64,000 nucleotides of DNA from Yersinia rochesterensis (GTDB lineage Bacteria > Pseudomonadota > Gammaproteobacteria > Enterobacterales > Enterobacteriaceae): NCBI RefSeq assembly GCF_003600645.1, contig NZ_CP032482.1, positions 1,550,001 to 1,614,000 of the forward strand. Reading direction: 5' to 3'. The translations under genes and the position numbers were made by a program. Position 1 is the first letter of the stretch. Each line of letters starts with the position of its first letter. Positions 49,352-59,372 of this stretch are shown here, piece after piece. The notes under the pieces were generated by a model, which made no database searches, was not told the DNA's origin, and saw only the letters and a program-made list of their open reading frames with translations.

Positions 49352-50047
49352 TCAGCCAAATAAATGTAGCAGTATCGGAAATAAAAAGGGCGCCAGCAGT
49401 GAAGTAATAATCCCGCAGATAACCAATGCGAGTGAGCTAAACGCGCCTTCCTGGAAATCTAACTCCGCACAACGGGCAGTGCCAAGGGCGTGCGAAGCTG
49501 TTCCCATTGCCAAACCGCGCGAGGCTTTGGTGGTGATTTTTAACAGATTCAACAAGCTGTGACCAAAAACGGCCCCCAGAATGCCGACAAAAATAACGCA
49601 TACCGCACTGATGGCCGGTAAACCATGAATAGATTCGGCCACGGCCATGGCGATCGGCGTAGTGACGGATTTTGGCAAAACTGAGGCAGCAATTTCAGGG
49701 GTTGCCCCCATCCAGAGGGCAACAGCAGTACCACTGACCATGGCGGTAATACTGCCGATAAAACAGATGCTAATGATGGATTTCCAGCGCGCACGAATCT
49801 GATGCAACTGTTCATACAGTGGGAAAGCCAGTGCCACCACCGCGGGCTGCAACAGGTCATTCAGGATTTTGCTGCCCGCGAAATAGTTGGCATAGGGCAT
49901 ATGTGTTACTAACAACAATGGAATGATGACAACCATTGATATCAATAATGGGTTGAGCAGCGGCATTTTTAGCCAGCGGGCCAAACGACGGGCGCTGAAG
50001 AACACAATGAGAGTCAGTGGCAGTGACCACCATAAATTGCTGATCAT
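49352..50047 (-). CDS. yohK: LrgB/CidB-family membrane protein YohK
   Basis: Polytopic inner-membrane protein of 231 aa, LrgB family. Blocks: [46 protein letters not shown] and the C-terminal [19 protein letters not shown]. The LrgA/LrgB pair is linked to murein hydrolase control or pyruvate/glycolate transport in other bacteria; the function in enterobacteria is open. It overlaps yohJ by 4 bp. Confidence 0.9.
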   Translation of the reverse strand: MISNLWWSLPLTLIVFFSARRLARWLKMPLLNPLLISMVVIIPLLLVTHMPYANYFAGSKILNDLLQPAVVALAFPLYEQLHQIRARWKSIISICFIGSITAMVSGTAVALWMGATPEIAASVLPKSVTTPIAMAVAESIHGLPAISAVCVIFVGILGAVFGHSLLNLLKITTKASRGLAMGTASHALGTARCAELDFQEGAFSSLALVICGIITSLLAPFLFPILLHLFG

Positions 50048-50451
50048 TTGTCTTCCTCCGTGTGAGTCGGAGAACCTACCACCTTGCGCTCACGGTGGAC
50101 ATATTGTGAACTGTAGGCCACCACCAGCATCACAATCAGGGTACTGACAAAGCAGGAAACCACAATCGGGCCAAACTGCTGGGTCAGTTGATCATAATAT
50201 TGCATGACGCCGACACCGATCGGCACAAACAGTAGCGCCATATAGCGGATCAGCAGGTGGCAGCCAGGTTTCACCCAGGTTGAAGGCAAAATCTGTGAGG
50301 CCAGCAGAGCAAACAGAATCAGCATGCCGATGATGCTACCGGGGATGGTGATGGGTAGCAGTAAGGCCACGGCCTTACCCGCCCATAAACACAGATAAAT
50401 AATGACGAAAGCTCGCAGATACTGCCAGCAAAGTGAAGTCACATTGCGCAT
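50044..50451 (-). CDS. yohJ: LrgA/CidA-family membrane protein YohJ
   Basis: Small holin-like membrane protein of 135 aa partnered with YohK. Conserved with E. coli Yoh[39 protein letters not shown] and [18 protein letters not shown] start at ATG 50451 (MRNVTSLCW); the open frame to 50490 has no family counterpart. Regulation is not visible; no LytSR-type genes are adjacent. Confidence 0.9.
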   Translation of the reverse strand: MRNVTSLCWQYLRAFVIIYLCLWAGKAVALLLPITIPGSIIGMLILFALLASQILPSTWVKPGCHLLIRYMALLFVPIGVGVMQYYDQLTQQFGPIVVSCFVSTLIVMLVVAYSSQYVHRERKVVGSPTHTEEDK

Positions 50452-50544
50452 AAGAAGAGTCCTGAGTGACCGAATACATTCATCATACAATTAAGTTTAG
50501 CACTGTGCCAGTCATCACAGTATGAATAATATACCCATTACTTT

Positions 50545-51762
50545 TCAAATTGCAGGGGTGCTGGCTGCTGGCTCTTCTTGTCTTTTAGCCAGTTGGTAGC
50601 CGCGATAGAAGAATGCCAGCCCCAAAATAGCCGCAACAATTAGCATATAGAACATCATTTGTGGTGCCGCATACGCTAACAAAAAGCCGCAAAGTACCGG
50701 ATTAGCTGCACCGCCTAACTGGCCGAGATTCTGTACTCCATAGTAACTGCCTTTAAGATTTGCTGGGGCAATAAAATCGATAAACAGGTATTCGACCGGG
50801 ATAACAATAATCTCACCTAATGAGAAAATCGCCATTGCCAGCATCCACACGGGGATTGACTGCTGAGCCACCATAAATCCGAACAAACCAATAATAAAGA
50901 ACAGTGTGCCGAGCATCAGCCAGCGCATTAAATTCTGTTGATTCATACGGCGACTTAATAGGTATTGTAAGGTAATGACAATGACGGCATTGACCGTCAT
51001 CACGGCACCAATCACTTGATAAGCAAATTTGGCATCAGACACGGTAATCAGGTATTGAGATAAGTAGCCGGAGAACTGGCCAAAAACCACTGCACTGAGC
51101 ATGCTCCCAATAGTGAAATAAATCAGCCGGTTATCATGGCGCAGAATACGGAATGTCTGGCGGAAATCTGGCACGGATTCGGTCTGTGTCTGTTCAGCGA
51201 CCGACATATCAGCGCTGTTTATTCTGAATTTTAAAGTGATGGCCACCAATAACGCCAGTATCCCCGAAATGATAAAAGGAACTTGCGGCCCGATGTTGAC
51301 GACCAACACCCCTAACCCTGGGCCGATCGCCCAGCCAACATTCACTAGGGTGTAGTTAGCCGAGAAAGCTTTAATGCGCTCATTAACCGGTAGCCAGTCA
51401 GCAAAACAGGCTTTAATAGCAATAGCGTAGACCGAGTAGGCCGAGTGCAACAGCGCCAGAATCAGGATAACCCACGCTGGGTGCTCAACCCACGGCAAGC
51501 TAAAAAAGGTCACTGAGAATAGGGTGACGGCTAGCAGAATCAACTGTTTTTTGTTGAATTTGTCCACCAGATAACCGCCGTACAAACTGGTGAAAATACC
51601 TAAGGTTAAACTCGCCCCAAGGACTAACCCAACCTTATCGGGAGCCAACTGAAAATGCTCGGCCAAATAGATGGTGATAAAGGGGAGTGTGACGGCTCGC
51701 CCAATGGTCAAGACCAATGAGGCAATCAGCAGATTAGTGACTCGCGATGGAAATCCTTTCAT
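50545..51762 (-). CDS. MFS exporter, YdeE-like
   Basis: A 405-aa major facilitator with about 12 membrane segments. The first helix carries LVLTIGRAVTLPFITIYLAE, and the block TLVNVGWAIGPGLGVLVV and LGEIIVIPVEYLFIDFIAP resemble E. coli YdeE, which exports dipeptides and related compounds. A drug or dipeptide exporter is likely; the substrate is unknown. Standalone, with about 90 bp to the yohJ side and 200 bp to the gene upstream. Confidence 0.8.
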   Translation of the reverse strand: MKGFPSRVTNLLIASLVLTIGRAVTLPFITIYLAEHFQLAPDKVGLVLGASLTLGIFTSLYGGYLVDKFNKKQLILLAVTLFSVTFFSLPWVEHPAWVILILALLHSAYSVYAIAIKACFADWLPVNERIKAFSANYTLVNVGWAIGPGLGVLVVNIGPQVPFIISGILALLVAITLKFRINSADMSVAEQTQTESVPDFRQTFRILRHDNRLIYFTIGSMLSAVVFGQFSGYLSQYLITVSDAKFAYQVIGAVMTVNAVIVITLQYLLSRRMNQQNLMRWLMLGTLFFIIGLFGFMVAQQSIPVWMLAMAIFSLGEIIVIPVEYLFIDFIAPANLKGSYYGVQNLGQLGGAANPVLCGFLLAYAAPQMMFYMLIVAAILGLAFFYRGYQLAKRQEEPAASTPAI

Positions 51763-51963
51763 GGCATTTTCTTATTGATAATTATTTTGGGTAATGAACT
51801 GTTTCTATGCGGTTTTTTCAATCAAAAGAATGACTCGAACAGCATTACCACAGAGCGGCTCAGCCAATTACAGTAGACTATTGCAGGAACTAAAGAGAGG
51901 GGGAGGAAGAAAAATTTTTGCAAATAGCCGATCGACCTAAATCGACCAGCCATTTATAGGTTT

Positions 51964-53217
51964 TTAACCTAAATATTCGATGATAGATAAGCCACCATTA
52001 TAATCGGTGCTGTAGATAATCCCCTTGGCATCAACAAACACATCACACGACTGAATGACTTGTGGGCGACCGGGTCGCTTATCCATCATTTTTTCCGGCG
52101 CAGCGGGCACTAAAGCCCCCGTCTCTTTCGGCTGATAAGGGTTGCTGATGTCATAAGCACGAACCCCGGCATTCTGGTAAGTTGCAAAAATCAGTGATGA
52201 GCTGATAAAACTACCAGGCCGGTTCTCATGCAAATTATGTGGGCCAAAATGAGCGCCTTTTTTCACATAATCCTGCTCATCAGGCACCGGGAAGGTTGAG
52301 ATACTCACCGGATTGCTCGGCTCACGAATATCGAATAACCAAATATGCTTCTCGCCATCCTCTTGGTTATCCAGCACCGCTTCATCCAGCACCACCAATA
52401 AATCGCGGTCGGGCAGGGGCAATGCAGTATGTGTGCCACCGCCAAATGGTGGGCTCCAGTTACGATGACTGATAAGCGTTGGCTCAGAGCGGTCGCTGAC
52501 ATCTAACAAGGTTAGGCCGCCATCGCGCCAACTGCCATATGCAGTGTCGCCGCTGATAATGGCATGATGCAATGCATAGCGTTTGCCGTCTGGCCAAGTG
52601 GCTTGCTCACCCGCCGCAGTATGCATGCCGGGTAAAGCATAACGGCCAGCAACCTGCGGTTTTTGCGGGTCAGCCAAGTCAATGGTGAGAAAGATATAAT
52701 CACTGTAACCATCTAACAGCGCCGAAACATAAGCCCAACGCCCGCCGACATACCAGATTCGGTGGATACCAATGCCGTCAAGTGGCAGGAAACTTATCTC
52801 GCGCGGCTTATCCGGTGTCGAAATATCAAAAATGCGTAAACCGGCACTCCAACCGCGGCCTTCTTGCTGGGTACTGACCGTTTGGGCAACTGACTGGGTG
52901 TAATACACTTTTTCTTCGGCAAAACTGGCGTCAGCGAAGAGGTCACGAGCATTAATCACCAGTAACAGGTCATCATGGGCTTGTAAGTGCACATTCCAGG
53001 TATTGGGTGGTGCGGCAATAAAACCCGCGGGGCGGGGATTTTTGGCATCTCGAACATCAATAATTGAGACACCCTGCGACACCATATGGCCGACATAGGC
53101 GTAACCGCGATGCACCATCACCTGCACACCATCTGGTTTGCCGCCCTGATCGCTATGACCAATCAGCCGCATATTGCGGCTGTATTCTGGTGTCGGCAAG
53201 ACTCCTTGCGCTGCCAT
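51964..53217 (-). CDS. LVIVD-repeat (beta-propeller-like) protein
   Basis: 417-aa protein built of LVIVD-type beta repeats: GVSIIDVRDAKNPRPAGFI, LRIFDISTPDKPREISFL, LTLLDVSDRSEPTLISH, IWLFDIREPSNPVSIS, VRAYDISNPYQPKETG and a last GGLSIIEYLG. Such repeats occur in surface or binding proteins. I see no signal peptide at the N-terminus (MAAQGVLPTPEYSRN), which is odd for that role. It follows a periplasmic binding protein gene by 46 bp, so the two are probably cotranscribed. The function is unknown. Confidence 0.75.
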   Translation of the reverse strand: MAAQGVLPTPEYSRNMRLIGHSDQGGKPDGVQVMVHRGYAYVGHMVSQGVSIIDVRDAKNPRPAGFIAAPPNTWNVHLQAHDDLLLVINARDLFADASFAEEKVYYTQSVAQTVSTQQEGRGWSAGLRIFDISTPDKPREISFLPLDGIGIHRIWYVGGRWAYVSALLDGYSDYIFLTIDLADPQKPQVAGRYALPGMHTAAGEQATWPDGKRYALHHAIISGDTAYGSWRDGGLTLLDVSDRSEPTLISHRNWSPPFGGGTHTALPLPDRDLLVVLDEAVLDNQEDGEKHIWLFDIREPSNPVSISTFPVPDEQDYVKKGAHFGPHNLHENRPGSFISSSLIFATYQNAGVRAYDISNPYQPKETGALVPAAPEKMMDKRPGRPQVIQSCDVFVDAKGIIYSTDYNGGLSIIEYLG

Positions 53218-53263
53218 TTATTTCACTCCAAATCGATTAACCACATTGATTTTTACGGGTTCA

Positions 53264-54340
53264 TTACTGACCGTTCTTGACCGCAAGGGTAGCAAACCAA
53301 GGCGAGTTGAAATCATCAGATTGGCCCCAGCCAGGGATAATTTTACTCAAACCAGCAACGTTAACCGGGCCGGGTTGGCTTGCCAACAGGGCTTGTGGAA
53401 TAGAGGCTGCACGGAATTCATAGCTAGCGGGGGTTTCTTCACCAGCAATCTTCTTGGCAATCAGGCGCAAGTTAACCGCCCCAATGAGCTTAGGATCGAC
53501 AGCAACACTGACTTTCCATGGGCTATTAGCTTCACGCATCAGTTGTAAATCTTGATTCGAGATATCAATGCTGTACAGCTTGATTTCAGTACGGCCATTT
53601 TCCTGCAAGGCTTTATAAGCGCCCTGAGTAAAGGCATCCCAAGTTCCCCAGATAGCGTCGATCTTACCTTTTGGGTATTTTGCCAAGACGGCACCCACTT
53701 TATTCGCGGTATCACCTTGAACATCAGATGAAACAGCACCAATAGACTCCAGTTCAACAATGCCCGGATTCTGTTTTAGTAATGTCTGATAAGCGGCCTG
53801 GCGACGTTCCATTGGTGGGAAACCGGCTACCCAGAGTTTAATAATATTTGCTTTCCCGTTGAAATCTTTGACTAATTGACCGAAAGATTCATTGGTCAAG
53901 GAGGCGTCGTCTTGTTGAGTCACAGTTAAGCCGGGGATATCGCCCTGAATGGCGGTATCAAATACAGACACCGCAATGCCGCTGGCGGCAATACGTTTAA
54001 CCAGTTCAGTTGAGTAAGGGTCACGGCCTTGGGAAAGGATAATTCCATCATATTTTTGGCTAATAGCTTGGTTAACAAAGTCCTGAAAACGTGCATCATC
54101 GCCATTACTCAAGAAAGTATCGACTTTGAAACCGAGCTTTTTGCCCTCTTTTAATACACCTGACAAGAACTGTGTTGTGTTGTCGTCAGAACCCAAATTA
54201 CGAATTACCGCAATTTTAATCAGCCCTTCATGGTTGGCTATCGCGTCTGGAATTGGGGCTACTGTGGCGGTGTCCGCAGCGAATACTGGCAGTGCCGTCA
54301 ATAGGCTCAGGGCCAGTAATGGGGAAGAAAATTTTTTCAT
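53264..54340 (-). CDS. Orphan periplasmic sugar-binding-type protein
   Basis: Substrate-binding protein of the ribose/galactose-binding family (Peripla_BP_4). 358 aa from ATG 54340, chosen because CGGAG lies seven bases upstream and a clean signal peptide follows (MKKFSSPLLALSLLTALPVFA, cut before ADTAT). Fold motifs: IKIAVIRNLGSDDNTTQFLSG, YDGIILSQGRDP and AIWGTWDAFTQGAYKAL. No ATPase or permease gene is adjacent, so it must share a transporter encoded elsewhere or act as a sensor. The ligand is unknown. Confidence 0.82.
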   Translation of the reverse strand: MKKFSSPLLALSLLTALPVFAADTATVAPIPDAIANHEGLIKIAVIRNLGSDDNTTQFLSGVLKEGKKLGFKVDTFLSNGDDARFQDFVNQAISQKYDGIILSQGRDPYSTELVKRIAASGIAVSVFDTAIQGDIPGLTVTQQDDASLTNESFGQLVKDFNGKANIIKLWVAGFPPMERRQAAYQTLLKQNPGIVELESIGAVSSDVQGDTANKVGAVLAKYPKGKIDAIWGTWDAFTQGAYKALQENGRTEIKLYSIDISNQDLQLMREANSPWKVSVAVDPKLIGAVNLRLIAKKIAGEETPASYEFRAASIPQALLASQPGPVNVAGLSKIIPGWGQSDDFNSPWFATLAVKNGQ

Positions 54341-54407
54341 CTGGAACTCCGTCATGGTGTTGATATGTTATGCAATGTGTACGTTGCTATCATTGTTATG
54401 GCTATCT

Positions 54408-54431
54408 TTGTGTCTAGACGTCTATCTGTCT
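54408..54431. promoter_or_regulatory. MetJ-box-like tandem 8-mers
   Basis: TTGTGTCT-AGACGTCT-ATCTGTCT: the middle unit is the exact MetJ consensus octamer, its neighbours match 4 and 5 of 8. It lies about 70 bp upstream of the binding-protein gene. The rest of 54341-54797 is AT-rich with no gene I can support. Confidence 0.35.
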
Positions 54432-54797
54432 CTGTGGAACATCATAACCATAACTATTTAGATAAGGAATTAACTTTGTTATGAATTTTTGGATTGCCTT
54501 ATGTCTTTTAGTTTGGATAGCTGAAATAAACAGCGAAAGACGGAGAGGGGGTGAGTATAATGAGAGCAAATAATACCAATAACCTTTTTGTTTTAGTGGT
54601 TTTATTTCAATAGAAGTTTTATGGTCTATTTTTATTACAACGAACATCAGGGTTAATATTTTATTTCACTGCATACTCATGACTGGTATTCTAAATAGAC
54701 CTGAGCCACAACAATAAAATAAAAGATGTTAACTGTCATGAAATGAGTCAATTTTCATCGTTTTAAGTTTAATGATTTTTAAAGGATTAAAGTCACT

Positions 54798-55643
54798 ATG
54801 GGTAAAATTAGCAACCTATATAAATTCAGGAAAGATGGCGTTGAGATGGCGAAAATGGATTTAGATTATCTTATCAATAATGGATTTATTGATAACCCTA
54901 TTTGCCGCTATATGTCGCGTAGTGAGTTCTTCTTTCTATTTTTTCGTTATTTATTCGCATTAATGGTTATTGTGTTTCTGGTGACGATTTTATTTCCTGA
55001 TTTGACTGATGACGTTTTGTATCTTTCAGTTTCGTCCTTCTTTCCCGTACTTTCATTGGTGTTGTTGCTACCTTGTTCATACCGTTTGGCGAGCCAAAAG
55101 TTAAGTCCCTGTTTATTGATGTTCCACTTTCTTCCGTTCGCTTATTGTTTTTTGCACGGCGTACTGATGTTTTTCTTGTTGGGTTCATTTTTACTTTATC
55201 TGATACTTATCAATATTTTTGATATAAAACCACTCGCATGTGAACGTAGAAAACAATGGGCTTCTACCTTACCTAACGAATATCCATTCAGATTGGCACT
55301 GATCAGCTTTAGTTTATTATATCTAAGCTTTTTTCTATTATTTGAGTTAGATGATGCCATTATTGCGTTAATGATGTTGTCGTGGATTTTCTTTTTACTG
55401 GCTAAATGGTATTGGCCGGTGGTGGCATTGAATATCGTGGGGGCCGTTGGTTTATTCTGGTTTTTCTCGTCAGGATTTGTGGAAGTAAAACATCATAAGA
55501 ATATTATTATTGATGCACTTATTAAGATTTCTTTACTGGACAGTATTTTATTTTTAATTTTCTCACTCAGTTTATTTATTAATATCCTATTTTGGTTGGA
55601 AGCTCGGCAACGTGAGCAGCAACCTATCACGCATAGAGAGTAA
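54798..55643 (+). CDS. Hypothetical membrane protein
   Basis: 281 aa, not recognised. A short hydrophilic N-terminus (residues 1-40) is followed by about seven hydrophobic segments, roughly at 45-65, 74-94, 107-137, 164-184, 187-207, 211-224 and 245-268. It is rich in Leu, Phe and Ser, with no catalytic motif. ATG 54798 has AAAGGA eleven bases upstream; ATG 54846 is an alternative. It converges on metG and shares its terminator. AT-rich compared with neighbours, which suggests acquired DNA. Confidence 0.6.
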   Translation: MGKISNLYKFRKDGVEMAKMDLDYLINNGFIDNPICRYMSRSEFFFLFFRYLFALMVIVFLVTILFPDLTDDVLYLSVSSFFPVLSLVLLLPCSYRLASQKLSPCLLMFHFLPFAYCFLHGVLMFFLLGSFLLYLILINIFDIKPLACERRKQWASTLPNEYPFRLALISFSLLYLSFFLLFELDDAIIALMMLSWIFFLLAKWYWPVVALNIVGAVGLFWFFSSGFVEVKHHKNIIIDALIKISLLDSILFLIFSLSLFINILFWLEARQREQQPITHRE

Positions 55644-55673
55644 CGGTCAGATTTCAATCAATATGTTGGCAAT

Positions 55674-55708
55674 AAAAAGCCAGTCAGGACTCCCATGACT
55701 GGCTTTTT
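55674..55708. terminator. Bidirectional terminator between the membrane protein gene and metG
   Basis: AGCCAGTCA (55678-55686) / TGACTGGCT (55696-55704), perfect 9-bp stem with A-run before and T-run after, so it works for both converging genes. Confidence 0.88.
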
Positions 55709-55725
55709 CGTCTTCTAGCTCGATA

Positions 55726-57756
55726 TTACTTTACTTGCATGCCGGGTTGAGCACCACTGTCCGGACTAAGCAGGAAGATATCGTTGCCGCCAGGGCCGGC
55801 TGCCATCACCATACCCTCTGAAATACCAAAGCGCATTTTACGTGGAGCCAGGTTTGCCACCATCATGGTGAGTCGACCTTCTAAGACTTTCGGATCAGGG
55901 TAAGCCGAACGAATGCCAGAGAAGACCTGACGCGTTTCACCGCCGATATTCAGTTTTAGTTTCAGTAATTTATCTGAACCCTCGACAAAATCTGCTTGTT
56001 CAATCAGCGCGATACGCATATCCACTTTAGCAAAATCATCAAAACTGATGGTTTCCTGGATCGGGTCATCGGCTAATGGACCGGTTACCGTCACTGCTGT
56101 TGCAGCCATATCTTCTTTAGAAGAAGCGACCATATCGTTCACCTTATCCAAATCAATACGGTTAAATAGCGCTTTAAAAGTATTAATCTGATGACCTAAC
56201 AGGGGGTGTTCGATGCTATCCCAAGTTAATTCAGTGTTGAGGAAAGCTTCGGTACGTTCGGTCAGCGCAGGTAGCACCGGCTTGAGGTAAGTCATCAAGA
56301 CCCGGAACAGGTTGATGCCCATGGAGCAAATAGCTTGCAAGTCAGCATCACGGCCTTCTTCTTTCGCCACAACCCAAGGAGCCTGTTCATCAACATAACG
56401 GTTGGCAACATCGGCCAGCGCCATAATTTCACGAATCGCTTTGCTTGATTCGCGGCTATTATAAGCATCCGCAATACTGACGGCGGCATCTGTAAAGGTT
56501 TTATATAATTCAGGTGAAGCAAGGTTCCCGGCTAACTTACCAGCAAAACGCTTGTTAATAAAACCGGCATTACGGGAAGCCAGATTGACCACTTTATTGA
56601 CGATATCGGCATTAACGCGCTGGACAAAATCTTCCAGATTCAAATCGATATCATCAATACGTGAAGAGAGCTTGGCGGCGTAGTAATAACGCAGGCAATC
56701 GGCATCCAGATGTTTCAGGTAAGTGCCCGCTTTAATGAATGTGCCACGGGATTTCGACATTTTTGCGCCGTTTACCGTGACATAACCATGGACGAACAGA
56801 TTGGTTGGCTTGCGGAAGTTACTGCCCTCCAACATGGCTGGCCAGAACAAGCTATGGAAGTAAACAATGTCTTTACCGATGAAATGATACAGATCGGTTG
56901 TAGAATCTTTACGCCAGAACTCATCAAAATCTAAATCGCCGCGCTTATCGCACAGATTTTTGAATGCGCCCATATAGCCGATAGGGGCATCAAGCCAGAC
57001 GTAGAAATATTTACCTGGCGCATCGGGGATTTCAAAACCAAAGTAAGGCGCATCACGGGAGATATCCCACTGTTGCAGGCCCGACTCAAACCATTCCTGC
57101 ATTTTATTCGCAACTTGTTCTTGCAGTGCGCCTGAACGTGTCCAGGCTTGCAACATATCGCTGAAAGCAGGTAAGTCGAAGAAGAAATGCTCAGATTCGC
57201 GCATGACCGGCGTAGCACCGGAAACCGCAGATTTTGGGTCAATAAGTTCAGTCGGGCTGTAGGTTGCGCCACAAACTTCGCAGTTATCGCCATATTGATC
57301 CGGCGCTTTACACTTCGGACAAGTGCCTTTCACAAAGCGATCGGGCAGAAACATACCTTTCTCAGGGTCATAGAGCTGAGAAATAGTCCGATTTTTGATA
57401 TGACCGTTCGCTTTTAGGCGGCCGTATATCAGGCTCGACAGTTCACGGTTTTCATCACTGTGAGTCGAGTGATAGTTATCATAACTGATAGCGAAACCGG
57501 CGAAATCTTGTTGGTGCTCCTGGCTCATTTCGGCAATCATCTGCTCTGGTTCGATACCCAATTGCTGAGCTTTTAGCATGATTGGGGTGCCGTGGGCATC
57601 ATCTGCACAGATAAAATGAACCTGGTTGCCGCGCATTCGCTGGAAACGGACCCATACGTCTGCCTGGATGTGCTCGAGCATGTGACCGAGATGTATAGAA
57701 CCGTTAGCGTATGGTAGCGCGCACGTCACCAATATTTTTTTCGCGACTTGAGCCAT
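55726..57756 (-). CDS. metG: Methionyl-tRNA synthetase
   Basis: Charges tRNA-Met. The 676-aa protein has the class I signatures HLGHMLEH (HIGH) and KMSKSRG (KMSKS), the zinc knuckle CPKC...CEVCGA in the connective domain, an alpha-helical anticodon-binding domain and a C-terminal tRNA-binding OB fold ([23 protein letters not shown] in parts) that dimerises. Length and ends match E. coli MetG. Confidence 0.97.
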   Translation of the reverse strand: MAQVAKKILVTCALPYANGSIHLGHMLEHIQADVWVRFQRMRGNQVHFICADDAHGTPIMLKAQQLGIEPEQMIAEMSQEHQQDFAGFAISYDNYHSTHSDENRELSSLIYGRLKANGHIKNRTISQLYDPEKGMFLPDRFVKGTCPKCKAPDQYGDNCEVCGATYSPTELIDPKSAVSGATPVMRESEHFFFDLPAFSDMLQAWTRSGALQEQVANKMQEWFESGLQQWDISRDAPYFGFEIPDAPGKYFYVWLDAPIGYMGAFKNLCDKRGDLDFDEFWRKDSTTDLYHFIGKDIVYFHSLFWPAMLEGSNFRKPTNLFVHGYVTVNGAKMSKSRGTFIKAGTYLKHLDADCLRYYYAAKLSSRIDDIDLNLEDFVQRVNADIVNKVVNLASRNAGFINKRFAGKLAGNLASPELYKTFTDAAVSIADAYNSRESSKAIREIMALADVANRYVDEQAPWVVAKEEGRDADLQAICSMGINLFRVLMTYLKPVLPALTERTEAFLNTELTWDSIEHPLLGHQINTFKALFNRIDLDKVNDMVASSKEDMAATAVTVTGPLADDPIQETISFDDFAKVDMRIALIEQADFVEGSDKLLKLKLNIGGETRQVFSGIRSAYPDPKVLEGRLTMMVANLAPRKMRFGISEGMVMAAGPGGNDIFLLSPDSGAQPGMQVK

Positions 57757-57905
57757 AGTGGGAAATTGCTTTCTTTATGTCGATTAAAGGGTCTTTGATG
57801 TTAACCGATATACCGGCTCGTCGCTAGGGTAGGAAACCTGCACTTTGCCTTAAGTTATAATCGATTTACTTTGACGACACAGGCATGACGGAGTTCTGGT
57901 ACACT

Positions 57906-58034
57906 ATATACTCGTCATACTTCAAGCTGCATGAGCGTTGGCTGCTCTCATTCACCCGAATTATTGACTGGAGTCAACTCATCGGGATTTATTCAATTGC
58001 CGCCTTCCTGCAACTCGAATTATTTAGAGTATAT
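57906..58034. repeat. ERIC element between metG and apbC
   Basis: 129 bp bounded by imperfect 26-bp terminal inverted repeats (57906-57931 and 58009-58034, 20 of 26 paired) that begin ATATACTC and end GAGTATAT. Internal words TACTTCAAGCTGCATGAGCG, TTGGCTGCTCTCATTCACCC and TTGCCGCCTTCCTGCAACTC are those of the enterobacterial repetitive intergenic consensus. The centre folds as CCCGA...TTGACT-GG-AGTCAA...TCGGG. It lies in the divergent promoter region. Confidence 0.85.
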
Positions 58035-58084
58035 TTTGGTTAAAAACGATTGTTGGTTAATAACGATAAATACAAGGAGCCGGG

Positions 58085-59197
58085 ATGAGCCAAAAATCCC
58101 CCGAGCAGACCACCCCTGACCTGCTGCAATTACAAATTTCAAAGGTTCTTGCTGCCTTTAAACACCCAACCTTGCAAAAGAGCCTAACTGAGTTGCGCGC
58201 TATTCATCACTGTGCCCTATTGGACAATGTGCTGCATATCGAGCTGGTGATGCCTTTTGCCTGGCAATTTGGTTTTGATGCATTGAAAGAGTCGGCCAGC
58301 GGAGAATTGCTGGCAGTGACCGGTGCTAAGGCCATTGACTGGAAACTTTCTCATAATATCACCACGCTAAAACGCGCCAATGATCAACCGGGCGTCAAAG
58401 GCGTGCGCAACATTGTCGCGGTCAGTTCCGGTAAAGGCGGGGTGGGGAAATCCAGCACCGCTGTGAACCTGGCATTGGCCTTGGCGGAGGAAGGCGCAAA
58501 AGTCGGTATTCTGGATGCTGATATTTATGGCCCCTCCATCCCAAATATGTTGGGCACCACCCAGCAGCGGCCAACATCCCCTGATGGCAAACATATGGCA
58601 CCGATTATGGCCCATGGTATTGCCACTAACTCGATTGGCTATTTGGTGACTGACGAAAACGCGATGGTGTGGCGCGGCCCGATGGCCAGCAAGGCCTTAA
58701 TGCAGATGCTGCAAGATACCTTATGGCCGGATTTGGATTATTTGGTCATTGATATGCCGCCAGGTACCGGTGATATCCAACTGACGCTGTCACAGAATAT
58801 TCCAGTCACCGGTGCGCTGGTGGTGACCACGCCACAGGATATTGCCCTGATTGATGCCATGAAAGGCATTGTGATGTTTGAGAAAGTGCATGTGCCGGTG
58901 CTGGGTATTATTGAGAATATGAGCATGCATATTTGCAGTAATTGTGGCCATCTGGAACCTATTTTTGGTACCGGCGGGGCAGAGAAACTGGCGCAGAAAT
59001 ATCATTGCAAACTACTGGGCCAAATTCCGCTGCATATTTCACTGCGCGAAGACCTCGACCGCGGCGAGCCAACGGTTGTTAGTCATCCTGATAGCGAATT
59101 TGCTGATATCTATCGCCAACTGGCATCCAACGTTGCGGCAGAAATATACTGGCAGGGCGAAGCGATTCCGACGGAAATTTCATTCCGCGCGGTGTAA
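58085..59197 (+). CDS. apbC: Fe-S cluster carrier ApbC (Mrp)
   Basis: P-loop ATPase of the Mrp/NBP35 family that binds and transfers Fe-S clusters. The 370-aa protein has an N-terminal MIP18-like domain (about 1-90), the deviant Walker A GKGGVGKSS (about residue 118), DADIYGPSIPNMLG, and the cluster-binding CSNC near residue 283. AAGGAG precedes ATG 58085. Divergent from metG, the conserved enterobacterial arrangement. Confidence 0.94.
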   Translation: MSQKSPEQTTPDLLQLQISKVLAAFKHPTLQKSLTELRAIHHCALLDNVLHIELVMPFAWQFGFDALKESASGELLAVTGAKAIDWKLSHNITTLKRANDQPGVKGVRNIVAVSSGKGGVGKSSTAVNLALALAEEGAKVGILDADIYGPSIPNMLGTTQQRPTSPDGKHMAPIMAHGIATNSIGYLVTDENAMVWRGPMASKALMQMLQDTLWPDLDYLVIDMPPGTGDIQLTLSQNIPVTGALVVTTPQDIALIDAMKGIVMFEKVHVPVLGIIENMSMHICSNCGHLEPIFGTGGAEKLAQKYHCKLLGQIPLHISLREDLDRGEPTVVSHPDSEFADIYRQLASNVAAEIYWQGEAIPTEISFRAV

Positions 59198-59220
59198 TTG
59201 CGGTTATTTGTCTCTCTAAA

Positions 59221-59263
59221 GTCTTTGGCGTTGCGCAGTCAACACCGCTGCAACGCCAAAGAC
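59221..59263. terminator. Long hairpin between apbC and udk
   Basis: GTCTTTGGCGTTGC (59221-59234) / GCAACGCCAAAGAC (59250-59263), a perfect 14-bp stem around a 15-base loop. No T-run follows, so Rho-independent function is uncertain. Confidence 0.5.
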
Positions 59264-59372
59264 GCAGGGTATTGTGCTGGCATCAAACCCGTTAACTCCT
59301 TATAATTGGCGCGATCGAAGCACTTAGCGTGCTTTGTCTCCCCTCACACTTCGTAATCAGGTCTTTAATTTT

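Noticed and set aside
54414..54647. 77-codon minus-strand frame in the AT-rich gap before the membrane protein gene
   Set aside because: No ribosome site and no recognisable domain; it overlaps the promoter region of the binding protein.
57931..58119. 62-codon frame across the ERIC element
   Set aside because: It is the repeat read as protein and overlaps the start of apbC.
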